Shown: positions 8,115 to 19,909, counted from the stretch's first letter. The stretch is 64,000 nt of DNA from Halococcus saccharolyticus DSM 5350 (GCF_000336915.1 NZ_AOMD01000033.1:54123-118122); one strand, 5' to 3'. Notes: generated from the letters alone by a model not told the origin. Numbers and translations: made by a program.

Positions 8115-8264
8115 TCAGGCGCTCCGGCGCTCGCGTGCCTTCCGTCGGAGGTTGCCGTAGCCGCACTTTCGACAGCTCTCGGCCCGGGTAGCGTTGCGCG
8201 CGTTACACCGCATGCAGATCTGCTTCGCGAGAATGCGTTCTTCCGCCTGCTCGAATCGTGCCAT
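8115..8264 (-). CDS. rpl40e: Large-subunit ribosomal protein L40e
   Basis: 49-aa protein beginning [20 protein letters not shown] and ending in a basic tail. Two CxxC pairs (CMRC and CRKC) form the zinc site of L40e, and the many Arg/Lys residues fit rRNA binding, in contrast to the acidic proteome. The length and the whole sequence fit archaeal L40e. It is read in the same direction as the Tsr3 and malate dehydrogenase genes upstream, but has its own TATA-like element at 8286-8293. Confidence 0.96.
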   Translation of the reverse strand: MARFEQAEERILAKQICMRCNARNATRAESCRKCGYGNLRRKARERRSA

Positions 8265-8285
8265 GGACGAGGATGGCACGCGGCG

Positions 8286-8293
8286 GGTTTAAC
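8286..8293 (-). promoter_or_regulatory. TATA-like element of the L40e gene
   Basis: GTTAAACC on the minus strand, 22-29 nt before ATG 8264. This spacing gives a leaderless or nearly leaderless transcript. Confidence 0.5.
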
Positions 8294-8337
8294 GGTTGTG
8301 AGTCACGCTCATTCCACAGCGAGGGTGTGGACCGCGT

Positions 8338-8934
8338 TCACTCCGCCGCGAGGTACTCCTCTTGGACCGCAACGATCTCGCTCGAATCCTCGCAGTCGGC
8401 GTACCGCCGGAGCGGTTCGTCGTTGACTTCGAGGAAAGTATGTCCCCACCGAAACTTCGCGAGCAGCCGTTCGGCGTGCTCGCGCTCGTCGAGGATACAG
8501 CACGCGCCCGCGAGCGCCTCGACCGTCGTGAGTTGAAACGGCGTGCCGTAGTTCACGGGGTTCGCCGCGACGAGGAACGGTAGCGCGCGGTGACGACCCC
8601 GGATCGCAAACTGCTCCTCGCGGGCGGTCTCCCACGAGCAATCGAGCGCGATCAGCCGCTCCGTGCGGTCGGTGTCGTCGCTGTCGGCGTCAGCGGTAGC
8701 GGAATCGTCCGTGTCGGAACCGCTGGCGTCGGAATCATCCCGACGATCGGCAGGCGAGAGCGCACGCTCGGCGTGAGGGTTCAACACCACGCCGGATGGG
8801 GTCGCGCGCGCCGATCGATGGAGTTCGGCGAGGTCGAAGCGCGCGAGCTTCCGGGCGGTGCATTTGTCGGGATCGTCGTCGCCCTCGTATCGAACGTGTA
8901 CCTCCACGGGAAACGGTACGCGACGGACGAGCAA
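8338..8934 (-). CDS. tsr3: Small-subunit rRNA aminocarboxypropyltransferase Tsr3 (DUF367)
   Basis: 198 aa from TTG 8934, the only plausible start before the conserved [19 protein letters not shown]. Tsr3 transfers the aminocarboxypropyl group of S-adenosylmethionine to a hypermodified uridine of 16S/18S rRNA. Conserved segments are [24 protein letters not shown] and [14 protein letters not shown], followed by a C-terminal [17 protein letters not shown] Ser/Asp/Thr-rich insert of about 30 residues ([14 protein letters not shown]...) sits between the N-terminal domain and the SPOUT-like core. The gene lies 21 nt downstream of mdh and ahead of the L40e gene, so two ribosome-related genes are neighbours. 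Confidence 0.9.
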   Translation of the reverse strand: MLVRRVPFPVEVHVRYEGDDDPDKCTARKLARFDLAELHRSARATPSGVVLNPHAERALSPADRRDDSDASGSDTDDSATADADSDDTDRTERLIALDCSWETAREEQFAIRGRHRALPFLVAANPVNYGTPFQLTTVEALAGACCILDEREHAERLLAKFRWGHTFLEVNDEPLRRYADCEDSSEIVAVQEEYLAAE

Positions 8935-8955
8935 AAGCGAACCGCGTTCGAGGCC

Positions 8956-9867
8956 TCAGCTGATCGTTTCGTACTGGTCGGCGAGCTTGTCGGCCGCCTG
9001 GCCGAGCTGCTCGCGCTCGTACTCCGAGAGGTTCCAGTCGACGACCTCGGCCCCGTCGCTCGTGAGCTTCAGCGGGACGCCGAGACCGACGTCGTCGTGG
9101 CCGTACTCGCCGTTGAGCACGAGCGAGCCGGGCAGCACCGTCCCCGTATCGCGGATGATCGATTCGACAACGTGACCGACGCCGGTCGCCGGCCCCCATT
9201 GAGTCGCGCCCTTGCGCTCGATGACGTTCATCGCGCTCTCCTGGAGGCTCTCCAAAATATCCGTGCGCTCGTCGTCCGAAAAGTCGGGATCACGGCCATC
9301 GACGCGCACCTTCGAGAACACGGGCACCTGAGCGTCGCCGTGCTCGCCGATGATCGACGCCTCGACGTTGCCGACCTGCGTGTCGAAGCGCTCTCCGAGC
9401 ACGTACCGAAAGCGCGCGGAGTCGAGCCGGCCACCGAACCCGATCACGTGCTCGCGCGGCCGATCGCCGGTCTCGTAGAGGTGACGATTCAGGAGGTCCA
9501 CGGGGTTCGAGGTCGTGACCGAGACGAACTCGTCGTTGTGCTCGGCCAACGACGAGCCGATGTCCTCCATGATCGGCGCGTTGTCCTCGCCGAGGTCGAG
9601 CCGGGTCTGGCCCGGCTGGCGCGGGATTCCTGCCGTGATGACCACCACGTCCGAGCCGGCGGTGTCCTCGTAGGTGCCCTGCCGGACGGTGGTGTTCGTA
9701 TCGTAGGCCACGCCGTGGTTGACGTCGGCCGCCTGGCCGATCGTGGTGTCCTCCTGATCCGGAATGTCGACGAACACGAGCTCGTCGGCGATGCCACGCA
9801 GTGCGATGTTGTACCCTGCGGCCGCACCGACCGTTCCCGCCGCACCGACCACGCTGACTTTCACCAT
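8956..9867 (-). CDS. mdh: Malate dehydrogenase (LDH-like family)
   Basis: 303 aa from ATG 9867 ([14 protein letters not shown]). NAD-dependent oxidation of malate to oxaloacetate in the cytoplasm. Seen are the Rossmann motif [11 protein letters not shown], substrate-loop arginines in [13 protein letters not shown], the SNPVDLL segment, Arg in LDSARFR, and the catalytic His in [13 protein letters not shown]. The arginine at the tip of the active-site loop (PRQPGQTR) fits malate rather than lactate. Length and motifs match the haloarchaeal enzyme closely. Confidence 0.96.
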   Translation of the reverse strand: MVKVSVVGAAGTVGAAAGYNIALRGIADELVFVDIPDQEDTTIGQAADVNHGVAYDTNTTVRQGTYEDTAGSDVVVITAGIPRQPGQTRLDLGEDNAPIMEDIGSSLAEHNDEFVSVTTSNPVDLLNRHLYETGDRPREHVIGFGGRLDSARFRYVLGERFDTQVGNVEASIIGEHGDAQVPVFSKVRVDGRDPDFSDDERTDILESLQESAMNVIERKGATQWGPATGVGHVVESIIRDTGTVLPGSLVLNGEYGHDDVGLGVPLKLTSDGAEVVDWNLSEYEREQLGQAADKLADQYETIS

Positions 9868-10292
9868 AACACCGTGCATCACCCGCGGCACGGGTTAAAA
9901 CGTGTCGAACCACCTTTTTACTCCAGTCCCATCTTTTTACTTCGTCTCCGTTCGCGCGCTTCGCGCGCTCAGGGTCCTCGCAAAAATCTGGACCAAAAAC
10001 ACCCGCTCACTTGGCCTCCGGCCTCGTTCGCGGTGGGATCACTGTCGCTCTCCGCGACCGCTGACTACAACCGCACCGCGACTGCCCGAGCCCTCGGCCA
10101 CTCACTTCGTTCGGGCCTCGCCCTCGATCCACCGAGGTCCGCAACCGCTCCGCCTCGCACCGCCACCGCGACCGCCGGCCGGCGACCGCAGGTTGCGCCG
10201 GCACGCCGATCCGCCAAGGCACGGTGCGGTCGAACGAGGGGCCATTCGCCCCGAGCGAGCGCGTCAAGTGGCTTCGGCCCCTCCGTCGTACA
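9868..10292. other. Intergenic region between mdh and uvrB
   Basis: About 425 bp with no convincing gene. It holds the mdh promoter, two copies of CTTTTTACT about 19 bp apart (near 9913 and 9932), a palindromic GCGCGCTTCGCGCGC at about 9952-9967, and a very GC-rich tail. The tail includes a phrase (CACTTCGTTCGGGCCTCG) resembling one near 63920. It looks like degenerate intergenic filler; I see no RNA gene. Confidence 0.4.
9892..9902 (-). promoter_or_regulatory. TATA-like element of mdh
   Basis: CGTTTTAACCC on the minus strand, centred about 30 nt before ATG 9867. This is the usual spacing for a leaderless haloarchaeal transcript. Confidence 0.5.
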
Positions 10293-12362
10293 ATGAGTGA
10301 CACCCAGTCCGGCCCGCTCCAGCCCGACCGTCCCGGGAAGGACCGTCCGTTTCGGGTGGACGCGCCGTTCGACCCCGCTGGCGACCAGCCCGACGCCATC
10401 GCACAGCTCGCCGAGGGGTTCGAGAACGGGATGGACGAACAGACCCTGCTCGGGGTCACGGGCTCCGGGAAAACGAACACCGTCTCGTGGACCATCGAGG
10501 AAATTCAGAAGCCGACCCTCGTGATCGCCCACAACAAAACCCTCGCGGCCCAGCTCTACGAGGAATTTCGCAATCTCTTCCCCGACAACGCCGTCGAGTA
10601 CTTCGTTTCCTACTACGACTACTACCAGCCCGAGGCGTACGTCGAGCAGACCGACAAGTACATCGAGAAGGACGCCTCGATCAACGACGAAATCGACCGG
10701 CTGCGCCACTCCGCGACCCGATCCCTTCTCACTCGCGACGACGTGATCGTGGTCGCGTCGGTGTCGGCGATCTACGGCCTCGGTGACCCCGCGAACTACG
10801 AGGAGATGAGTCTCCGACTGGAGGTCGGCCAGACGATCGATCGCGACGAACTCCTCGGCCGACTCGTTGACCTGAACTACGAGCGCAACGACGTCGACTT
10901 CACCCAAGGCACCTTCCGCGTCCGAGGCGACACCGTCGAGATCTTCCCGATGTACGGTCGGTACGCCGTCCGGGTCGAGTTCTGGGGCGACGAGATCGAT
11001 CGTCTCACCAAACTCGACCCCCTCGAAGGCGACGTCAAAGGCGAAGAGCCAGCCTCGCTCGTCCACCCTGCCGAGCACTACTCGATCCCCGAGGATCGCC
11101 TTGAAAACGCCATCGGCGAGATCGAGGACCTGATGGACGAACGCGTCTCCTACTTCGAGCGCCAGGGCGACCTGGTGGCGGCCCAGCGCATCGAGGAGCG
11201 CACCACTTTCGATCTCGAAATGCTCGAAGAGACCGGCTACTGTTCGGGGATCGAGAACTACTCGGTCCACCTCTCTGATCGCGAACCGGGCGACGCGCCC
11301 TCGACACTCCTCGATTACTTCCCCGAGGACTTCCTCACCGTACTCGACGAGTCCCATCAGACTGTGCCCCAGATTCGGGGGCAGTTCGCGGGCGACAAGT
11401 CCCGAAAGGACTCGCTGGTCGGGAACGGCTTCCGCCTCCCGACGGCCTACGACAACCGCCCGCTTCGGTATCCCGAGTTCGAGGAGCGCACGGGCCAGAC
11501 CCTCTACGTCAGTGCGACGCCTGGCGACTACGAGCGCGAGCACTCCGATCAGATCGTCGAGCAGATCGTCCGCCCCACCCACCTCGTCGACCCCAACGTC
11601 GAGGTCTCGCCGGTCGACGGCCAGATCGACGACCTCCTCGAACGCATCGACGACCGCGTCGAACGCGACGAACGAATCCTCGTGACGACGCTCACCAAGC
11701 GGATGGCCGAGGACCTCACCGAGTACCTCGAAGAGGCGGGCGTCGCGGTCGAGTACATGCACGACGAGACCGACACCCTCGAACGCCACGAACTCGTCCG
11801 CGGCCTCCGGCTCGGGGAGTTCGACGTGCTCGTGGGGATCAATCTGCTGCGCGAGGGCCTCGACATCCCCGAAGTGTCGCTCGTGGCGATCCTCGACGCC
11901 GACCAGGAGGGGTTCCTGCGCTCCGAAACTACCCTCGTCCAGACGATGGGCCGCGCAGCGCGAAACGTCGCTGGCGAGGTCGTGCTCTACGCCGACGACG
12001 TGACCGATTCGATGGAAGCGGCGATCGACGAGACCCAGCGCCGCCGCGAAATCCAGCAGGCGTACAACGACGAGCACGGCTTCGAACCCCGGACCATCGA
12101 GAAGGAGGTCGGCGAGACCAACCTTCCGGGTTCGAAGACCGACACCGGCGGCACCGCGGATCTCGAACCCGACGACGCCGACGCGGCAGCGGAACTGATC
12201 GAGGAGCTCGAAGACCGGATGAACGAGGCGGCCGAGAACCTAGAATTCGAACTCGCGGCCGACATCCGTGACCGGATCCGCGATCTCCGCACTGAGTTCG
12301 ATCTCGCGACCGAGGACGGCGTTCCACCCGAAGAGGGTGTGCCGCCAGAAGCCGATTTCTGA
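10293..12362 (+). CDS. uvrB: Excinuclease ABC subunit B
   Basis: 689 aa from ATG 10293. UvrB is the damage-verifying helicase-like subunit of bacterial-type nucleotide excision repair, which haloarchaea share. Walker [10 protein letters not shown] lies at about 54-62; the beta-hairpin region contains [10 protein letters not shown]; the DEAD-like motif is [11 protein letters not shown]; helicase motif VI is MGRAARN. The C-terminal UVR domain ([20 protein letters not shown]) is the UvrC contact. The upstream open frame to 10224 is not family-like. uvrC and ligA lie nearby; uvrA is not in the window. Confidence 0.97.
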   Translation: MSDTQSGPLQPDRPGKDRPFRVDAPFDPAGDQPDAIAQLAEGFENGMDEQTLLGVTGSGKTNTVSWTIEEIQKPTLVIAHNKTLAAQLYEEFRNLFPDNAVEYFVSYYDYYQPEAYVEQTDKYIEKDASINDEIDRLRHSATRSLLTRDDVIVVASVSAIYGLGDPANYEEMSLRLEVGQTIDRDELLGRLVDLNYERNDVDFTQGTFRVRGDTVEIFPMYGRYAVRVEFWGDEIDRLTKLDPLEGDVKGEEPASLVHPAEHYSIPEDRLENAIGEIEDLMDERVSYFERQGDLVAAQRIEERTTFDLEMLEETGYCSGIENYSVHLSDREPGDAPSTLLDYFPEDFLTVLDESHQTVPQIRGQFAGDKSRKDSLVGNGFRLPTAYDNRPLRYPEFEERTGQTLYVSATPGDYEREHSDQIVEQIVRPTHLVDPNVEVSPVDGQIDDLLERIDDRVERDERILVTTLTKRMAEDLTEYLEEAGVAVEYMHDETDTLERHELVRGLRLGEFDVLVGINLLREGLDIPEVSLVAILDADQEGFLRSETTLVQTMGRAARNVAGEVVLYADDVTDSMEAAIDETQRRREIQQAYNDEHGFEPRTIEKEVGETNLPGSKTDTGGTADLEPDDADAAAELIEELEDRMNEAAENLEFELAADIRDRIRDLRTEFDLATEDGVPPEEGVPPEADF

Positions 12363-12415
12363 TCCGTTTTCCGAGAGTCAACGGTACTATGACTTACTCG
12401 GGAATAGTCATCTAC

Positions 12416-12439
12416 TGAGTGACGCATTTTATTCACTCA
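12416..12439. repeat. Hairpin downstream of uvrB
   Basis: TGAGTGA and TCACTCA form a perfect 7-bp inverted repeat around a 10-nt T-rich loop, 54 bp after the uvrB stop in AT-richer DNA. It may aid termination; unproven. Confidence 0.35.
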
Positions 12440-12505
12440 TAACAAGCGAAACACAGTCGGTCATTTGCTCACTTTCTTTGGAGCCGGTTTTCTCCATGAG
12501 TACCG

Positions 12506-12969
12506 TTATTCTTCATCCACTACTTCAGCACCTGTTCCCCCAATAACTGGTGTAATTCGGTACGGCTTGACGATATCCATCTGTTTGTCTGAGAGGTTTC
12601 CGATACTGTACCCTCCCTCTTGCTTCCACGAATTCGTGCCCTTGATAATGTCGAGTCTCTCGCTCATCTCTGACAGTAGTTCGTCGTGTGGAATCAAGTA
12701 CCAATCCCCTCTCTCCGGAAAAGCGATGTGGAGATCTTTTTCCTCGTACTTCTTTGCAAAGGTGAGCCGTCCCTTGAGCTAAATTCTGAGGAAAACATCG
12801 CTGTCCGCGCCCGCTGAGCGATGAAGTCAGCGCCCTTCCAGTCGTCAGTCAGTCGAATCGTTGAAAATCCGTAGTCTGCGAGGACGGCACAAATTTTCTG
12901 ATAGTTATAATTCTCTTTCTGTGTGCCTGATAGCTCCTCGTACTCGATTGGTTCGTAGTCGAATGCCAT
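12506..12969 (-). pseudogene. Broken hypothetical gene, possible PD-(D/E)XK-type nuclease-like protein
   Basis: The frame starts at ATG 12969 (MAFDYEPIEYEELSGTQ) and runs cleanly to GADFIAQRA. There an apparent extra CG dinucleotide in GGGCGCGGAC shifts it, and translation stops at 12694. In the other frame the sequence continues as ADSDVFLRI-stop-LKGRLTFAKKY, then DLHIAFPERGDWYLIPHDEL, to a stop at 12506. The in-frame TAG sits where CAG/CAA (Gln) is expected. Two lesions therefore break an ancestral protein of about 153 aa. The pattern GADF...DVFLRIqLKGR resembles the D-x(n)-(E/Q)xK core of restriction-like nucleases, but this is only a suggestion. AT content is above that of the neighbours, hinting at acquired DNA. 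Confidence 0.7.
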
Positions 12970-12987
12970 GAGATGCCTGTGAGTGGC

Positions 12988-13434
12988 TCACGCTCCTTCG
13001 GTATTCATGTCAGCCAGATCGCCGTGCTCGCTTTCGCCTGCGGGTTTCGTTTCGTCAAACAATCCGCCCGCAGCGGCCTGCTCGCGCGCTATTGCGATCC
13101 CGAAGAACAGCCCCGTCGAACCGACATTGAACACGAGCAGATTGAGCGCCACATTCGTTCCGAACGAATCGAAGAGCACCGTATTCGCGCTGAACGTTGC
13201 AACGTGCACCATGACTGCGATGAAAGCCACCTGCCAGCGAGTTTGTTGCCAGTCGAGTCTCCCCGTACCTCCAGGGAGAGTAGCGGCAAATTCGATAGCG
13301 AGTCGCGTTCCGACGACGTAGACGACCCCGAGCGCGATGGCGAGTGACGGATCGCTGACGAGCCACGCGAACGTCCCGGCCCCGACGGCGATCCCGCCGA
13401 CGACCGCGAGAAGCCACGCACGAACTCGATTCAT
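12988..13434 (-). CDS. Hypothetical membrane protein, four predicted helices
   Basis: 148 aa. Hydrophobic segments lie at about 6-25, 29-50, 68-90 and 98-117, with an acidic C-terminal tail (ETKPAGESEHGDLADMNTE). The N-terminus is MNRVRAWLLAVVGG, with positive charges before the first helix. I do not recognise the family; a small integral-membrane protein of unknown role is all the sequence supports. It is transcribed in the same direction as uvrC, 148 bp beyond its start-distal neighbour. Confidence 0.7.
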   Translation of the reverse strand: MNRVRAWLLAVVGGIAVGAGTFAWLVSDPSLAIALGVVYVVGTRLAIEFAATLPGGTGRLDWQQTRWQVAFIAVMVHVATFSANTVLFDSFGTNVALNLLVFNVGSTGLFFGIAIAREQAAAGGLFDETKPAGESEHGDLADMNTEGA

Positions 13435-13582
13435 GTCGGCTATTGCACTCTTCGAGTGATAACTGTTCGGTGTCGGTAATTATCGTCGGTTTGCACCGGT
13501 CACAGACATCGTGTGCTACTTTCGGCCTGCTGTCGCCCCGTTTGTCCGTCAGCGCCGGGATTTCCGGCGTTTTCCGACGTTC

Positions 13583-15319
13583 TCAGAGTCTCGCACGGAG
13601 CGTCGTCGCGGTCTCTTCCCCGACACCGGTGACCGTCTGCAGTTCCTCGGTGGAGGCTGCACGAACGCCGTCGACGCTGCCGAATCGCCGGAGCAGCCGC
13701 CGCCTGGTCTGCGGACCGATCCCCGGCACGTCGTCGAGCACGGTCGAGACCTCGTCGCGGACGGTTTGATGATACTGGACCGCGAACCGGTGAGCCTCGT
13801 CGCGCACCCGCTGGAGCAGGTGCCGTTCGGGTGCGTCGTCGGGCCACTCGAACGACCCATCGGCGGTGACGACCCGCTCTTCGGCCTTCGCCAGCCCGAT
13901 CGCCGGCACGTCCCAGCCAACCGTGGCGAGCGCGTCGCGTGCGGCGTTCAGCTGGCCCTCACCGCCGTCGATGAGAAGTAAGTCGGGCTCCGGGCGTTCG
14001 TCCCGGCCCTCGACCGCCCGCCGGGCGCGCCACGCGACGAGCGCGCGCATGTTGGCGTAGTCGTCGTTCTCGTCGTCGAGTTTCTTCCGTCGGTAGTCGG
14101 TCTTTTCGGGATCGCCGTCGAGAAAAGTGACGTCGCTCCCCACCGCAGCCCGGCCCTGGGCGTGGCTCACGTCGAACCCCTCGATCCGGCTCGCACTCTC
14201 CAGATCGAGCGCGTCGGCGAGTGCGGCGGTGCCGTCCGCCCGGCCCCGTCCGCGACGGGCGTTCTTGAGCGCGAGTTCCACGAGGGTGGCTTCGCGCCCC
14301 GCACCCGGCACGCGTACCGCGACTGCCTCACTGTCAAGCCACGCGTCGAGTTCGTCGTCGCTGAACCGTTCGGGCAGGAGAAGCGCGTCGGGCAGCGACC
14401 GCTCGGCGTAGTACTGGACGATGAAGGCCGCGAGCACGCCACCGATCCCGTCGGTGTCGTCGTCCGGCACCGAGAGCGTGTGGCGGTCGCGCTCGACGAG
14501 CTGGCCATCCTCGCTGTGGAGGCGCGCGACGGTCGCGCGATCGCCCTCGATCACTGCGCCGAGTACGTCGATCCACCGCTCGTCGGCCGCCGACGCCACT
14601 GCTGCACCGCCACCGTCGTGAAACGATTCGACGACTTCGAGCTTGTCCCGACAGTTCGCGGCCCGCTCGAAGTTCTGCTCCTCCGTGGCGCGGTCCATCT
14701 CTCGGCGGAGCGGATCGGCGAGGACTCCCGTACTTCCCTCCAAGAACCCTTCGACCGATTCGACGTCCGCGACGTATCCGTCCCTACTGATCTCACCGGT
14801 ACACGGCGCGGTGCAGAGGCCGATGTCGTGGTCGAGACACGGTCGATCCCGTCCCGCGAACTTGTGATCCGAACAGCCACGAACCCCGTAGGTCTCCCGG
14901 AGCGCCTTCACGACCGTTTCGACCCGGCCACGTTCGGTGTAGGGACCGAACGCCGTCGCGCCGGGATCCGGGTCCCGGGTGATCTCGATTCGAGGGAACT
15001 CGTGGTCGGTGAGCTGCACGAGGGGGTAGGACTTGTCGTCCTTCAGCCGGACGTTGTACCGCGGCTGGTGGCGTTTGATCAGGTTCGCCTCCAGAAGGAG
15101 CGCCTGTGTCTCGGTTTCGGTCACCGCCGGCTCGATCTCGACGCTCCGCTCGACCATCCGTTCGATCCGGCGCGAACGCGGGTCGGCGTACGATCGCACC
15201 CGATCGCGAAGGTCGACCGCCTTCCCTACATAGAGCGTCGCGTCATCGTCACGGAACTGGTAGACGCCCGGCTCGCGCGGGAGATCGTTTGCACGCTCGC
15301 GGACGCTCGCCCCGTCCAT
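13583..15319 (-). CDS. uvrC: Excinuclease ABC subunit C
   Basis: 578 aa. UvrC makes both incisions in nucleotide excision repair. The N-terminal GIY-YIG nuclease (PGVYQF 17-22, LYVGKA 29-34) is followed by a four-cysteine cluster ([14 protein letters not shown] then GLCTAPC) corresponding to the Fe-S site of UvrC. Next come the UVR domain ([20 protein letters not shown]), the RNase H-like 3'-side domain ([11 protein letters not shown] and [14 protein letters not shown]), and C-terminal helix-hairpin-helix repeats ([16 protein letters not shown] and [13 protein letters not shown]). It begins 27 nt before the end of the TSP3/winged-helix gene on the complementary coordinate. Confidence 0.97.
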   Translation of the reverse strand: MDGASVRERANDLPREPGVYQFRDDDATLYVGKAVDLRDRVRSYADPRSRRIERMVERSVEIEPAVTETETQALLLEANLIKRHQPRYNVRLKDDKSYPLVQLTDHEFPRIEITRDPDPGATAFGPYTERGRVETVVKALRETYGVRGCSDHKFAGRDRPCLDHDIGLCTAPCTGEISRDGYVADVESVEGFLEGSTGVLADPLRREMDRATEEQNFERAANCRDKLEVVESFHDGGGAAVASAADERWIDVLGAVIEGDRATVARLHSEDGQLVERDRHTLSVPDDDTDGIGGVLAAFIVQYYAERSLPDALLLPERFSDDELDAWLDSEAVAVRVPGAGREATLVELALKNARRGRGRADGTAALADALDLESASRIEGFDVSHAQGRAAVGSDVTFLDGDPEKTDYRRKKLDDENDDYANMRALVAWRARRAVEGRDERPEPDLLLIDGGEGQLNAARDALATVGWDVPAIGLAKAEERVVTADGSFEWPDDAPERHLLQRVRDEAHRFAVQYHQTVRDEVSTVLDDVPGIGPQTRRRLLRRFGSVDGVRAASTEELQTVTGVGEETATTLRARL

Positions 15320-15346
15320 CGTGTGGACGAAGGGTCGTGACGCGCT

Positions 15347-16546
15347 TCAGTCTGACGCGTTCTCCTCTGCGGGTTCTTCGTGTGGGGACCGCGCGGCTTC
15401 CGGCCCGTGGCCGTCGAGGCTGACGATGTTTTCGCGACCGATCGAGAGCTTCTCGACAGTCCCTTCGTCGTTCATCGAGGAGAGTAGCCGGCTGACCTTC
15501 GCTTTCGACCAGTCGGTTTCCTCGACGATCCGTGTCTGCTTCATCCGTCCGCCATGTTCTCGGAGCAGTGTCTGTACCCGATCCTCGTCGGTCAGCGGCT
15601 CAGGCGCTGGCTCGGGAGACGGTTCCGGCTTCGCTTCCGATTCGTCGGCAGCCACGCCGTCTCCGTCGTCGGGGTCCGATGGCCCCCCGGTTTCGGTGGC
15701 TCCGCTTCCATCACGGTCGCGCCACCACCGCCGAAAGCGCGTGCCGCCGAAGACGATCGTTCCGCCGACGAGGACGACCAGCCCCACGAGCCAAACCGGT
15801 GTCAGCCCGCTCGTCGGGTTGGTGCGAAGGAGATTCAGCTCGGTGCCATCGGAGAGCCAGTCGCCGTCGGTGTCGGCGGCTGAGGGGTCGCTCCCGACTT
15901 CCAGCTCCTCGCCGTCACGGACCCCATCACCGTCGGTATCGGGGTCTTGCGGGTTCGTACCGTACCGATTCACCTCCGGACCGTCGTTCAGGCCGTCGCT
16001 GTCCATATCGGGGTTCGAGAGGTTGTACCCCTGCTCGACTTCCTGCTGGTTCGACAGCCCGTCGGCGTCGGCGTCGCCCGTTCGGGTGATGACCGTCACC
16101 GGGACCGTCTTCCGATCGAGCAGCGTCGCGTTGTACTGATTCGAGAGGCCCTGGAGTTCGACCACCAGTTCTTGCTCGCCGGTAACGTTCGACGGCCACG
16201 TGACGTTGGTGAACTCGCTCGTGCCGTTGGTCCCTGGCGAGAGCGGCTTGCGGTCGCAGTCGACGAGCTCCTGCGGTGGTGCGTCCGCCCGCTCGTAGCC
16301 GAGACAGACACGATAGTTCGTGAACTCGGGGGAGTCTTGGAAGGTCGCGCTCACGTCGATGGGTTCGTCCTGCCAGACGTAGTTTGAGTCGTTGCCGGCG
16401 ACCGAACCGGTGACGACGCCGCTGCCGGTCACGCTCACGTCACCGATCCCGCCGGCGGACACCGATTGTCCACCGACCGGGAGGCCGGTGCCGACGAGCA
16501 CCACCAGGCAGAGCACACCCGCCATCACGCGTGCGCGATCGCTCAT
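15347..16546 (-). CDS. Membrane-anchored protein with outside TSP3-type Ca-binding repeats and cytoplasmic winged helix
   Basis: 399 aa. Residues 1-30 form a signal sequence. Residues 31-155 are a beta-rich outside domain with two cysteines (Cys81, Cys97) and several N-glycosylation sequons. Residues 157-245 carry thrombospondin type 3-like repeats (DADADGLSNQQEVE, DMDSDGLNDGPEVN, DPDTDGDGVRDGEELE, DTDGDWLSDGTELN), an aspartate pattern that binds calcium in this family. Residues 250-268 are a membrane helix followed by RFRRWWRDR, giving an inside C-terminus. After a Pro/Glu/Asp linker comes a winged-helix domain at about 319-377 (LLREHGGRMKQTRIVEET, then DWSKAKVSRLLSSM). The layout suggests a one-component membrane regulator sensing an outside signal. 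The target is unknown. Confidence 0.8.
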   Translation of the reverse strand: MSDRARVMAGVLCLVVLVGTGLPVGGQSVSAGGIGDVSVTGSGVVTGSVAGNDSNYVWQDEPIDVSATFQDSPEFTNYRVCLGYERADAPPQELVDCDRKPLSPGTNGTSEFTNVTWPSNVTGEQELVVELQGLSNQYNATLLDRKTVPVTVITRTGDADADGLSNQQEVEQGYNLSNPDMDSDGLNDGPEVNRYGTNPQDPDTDGDGVRDGEELEVGSDPSAADTDGDWLSDGTELNLLRTNPTSGLTPVWLVGLVVLVGGTIVFGGTRFRRWWRDRDGSGATETGGPSDPDDGDGVAADESEAKPEPSPEPAPEPLTDEDRVQTLLREHGGRMKQTRIVEETDWSKAKVSRLLSSMNDEGTVEKLSIGRENIVSLDGHGPEAARSPHEEPAEENASD

Positions 16547-16709
16547 TCCTCGTCCGTTGTCGTCACGCGGTCGGTATTACTCTTTGCGTCCGCGATGCGC
16601 TCCTGCTACCGGATCGCGAAGCGAGACGCTGGCGAGTCGTGCCTAAAAAATTCGTGCGCCACGGCGGCGCGTGTGGGAATATCCGAGTGGGTGAACGAAC
16701 GTCGGCCGA

Positions 16710-17150
16710 TCAGGCCTCGGTCGTCGTCATGTTGCCGGACATGTTACCCGACATGTTACCGTCCATCTCGGTCGTCATGTTGCCCGACATGTTACCGGCC
16801 ATCTCGGTTTCGTTACCCATCATCTCGGTCTCCGTCTCATTGCCCATCATCTCGGTGGTTCCTTCCATTTCGGTCCCCTCCATCTCGGTGGTTTCCTCCA
16901 TTTCAGTCCCCTCCATCTCGGTCGTCTCTTCCATTTCGGTCTCCTCTTCCATCGCGGTGGTTTCCTCTTCCATCGCCGCGGTGGTCTCTTCGTCCGCAGC
17001 CGCGTCCGTCGCGTTGCTTCCGTTCGTGCCGTTGTCGCCACCGCCGCCGCCCATACAGCCGGCGAACAGCAGCATTGTAGCGACGAGTCCGACCGCCAGA
17101 ACGCGCTTCGACGGGAGACGTGTCCCGAGCGCGTCGAATTTGCTTGTCAT
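16710..17150 (-). CDS. Methionine/glutamate-rich repeat lipoprotein
   Basis: 146 aa from ATG 17150, with a TATA element at the proper spacing upstream. The signal peptide ends in a lipobox, LFAGC (Cys32), followed by a Gly/Asn spacer. The rest is repetitive: EETTAMEEETTAMEEETEME and TTEMEGTEME units, then MMGNETE and NMSGNMT units. I count 18 methionines in residues 60-142 and about ten N-x-S/T sequons. No enzyme fold is likely. Possible roles are metal (Cu/Ag-type Met-rich) binding, a heavily glycosylated surface spacer, or an oxidant sink. Repeats are present at DNA level too, so copy number may vary between strains. Confidence 0.7.
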   Translation of the reverse strand: MTSKFDALGTRLPSKRVLAVGLVATMLLFAGCMGGGGGDNGTNGSNATDAAADEETTAAMEEETTAMEEETEMEETTEMEGTEMEETTEMEGTEMEGTTEMMGNETETEMMGNETEMAGNMSGNMTTEMDGNMSGNMSGNMTTTEA

Positions 17151-17643
17151 GGTTTCGGCACTCGACACGGAGACACGGGGAAGGCATAAATCACCCCAGC
17201 CGTTGCGCACTGTTCCGTACCGTTACGGGTTGTTGCCTATTTTCGACCATGAAAAATACGAAAATACACACCGCAGTGTTCTTTTCACGTTGATTCGCCC
17301 AAGCGGCTGTTGGTCGCTCGCTCTGACGACGTGCTTCGTACTGATCCCAAACGTCACGTCGCGGTTTGTGCGACATCCCGTCCATCGTCGCCGGTAAAAC
17401 GGCCACACGAATCGTAACAGCGGGCGTCGTCGCTATCTGGGCCTCTACGACTTCGTCCCGTTGGAACTGCTGTCGTCTACCGCCCCACCAGATGATCGAC
17501 GATCGCTCGCCGCCATCAACGTCTATCAGCCCCGTGCCATTGGACTGTTTCAGCAGTGAAACGGTATATTCACTGACAGTAATAGCGAGTTACAGGACTG
17601 AAACCGAGCCAATTCGCCCGGACTACCCGAACAATGGGCAGTG
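17151..17643. other. Intergenic region between lipoprotein gene and ligA
   Basis: About 490 bp. It holds the lipoprotein promoter at its left end and otherwise only short frames without family features. A small inverted repeat, GTTTCA-GCAG-TGAAAC, lies at about 17548-17563, upstream of a TATA-like GGTATATTC at about 17566. I cannot assign these to a gene. No RNA gene was recognised. Confidence 0.4.
17185..17192 (-). promoter_or_regulatory. TATA-like element of the Met-rich lipoprotein gene
   Basis: GATTTATG on the minus strand, 35-42 nt before ATG 17150. This fits a short-leader transcript and supports that start. Confidence 0.45.
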
Positions 17644-19794
<2,151 letters not shown>

Positions 19795-19909
19795 TTATTC
19801 CCGCGTTCCGCTTAGGCCGTTCGCCTCGTCGTAGTCGACGCGTTCCGGCGTCGCGTTCGAGTCTTGTGCTGTCGGCCGCCGATGGCAAGATAGCGTGATA
19901 CCGGCGAGG

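Noticed and set aside
9952..10292. Palindromic GC-rich DNA before uvrB as an RNA gene or mobile remnant
   Set aside because: No RNA fold or terminal repeats that I could recognise; described only as intergenic.
10355..10375. GTTTCGGGTGGAC at the start of uvrB resembles an ORB end
   Set aside because: Only half the motif is present, without the C/G-string, and it encodes conserved residues (FRVDA) of UvrB; coincidence is likely.
12300..12362. [11 protein letters not shown] repeat at the UvrB C-terminus
   Set aside because: A short two-copy duplication in a disordered tail, common in haloarchaeal proteins.
17191..17406. Possible 71-aa gene upstream of the Met-rich lipoprotein
   Set aside because: No family, no promoter at the right distance, and it covers the lipoprotein promoter.
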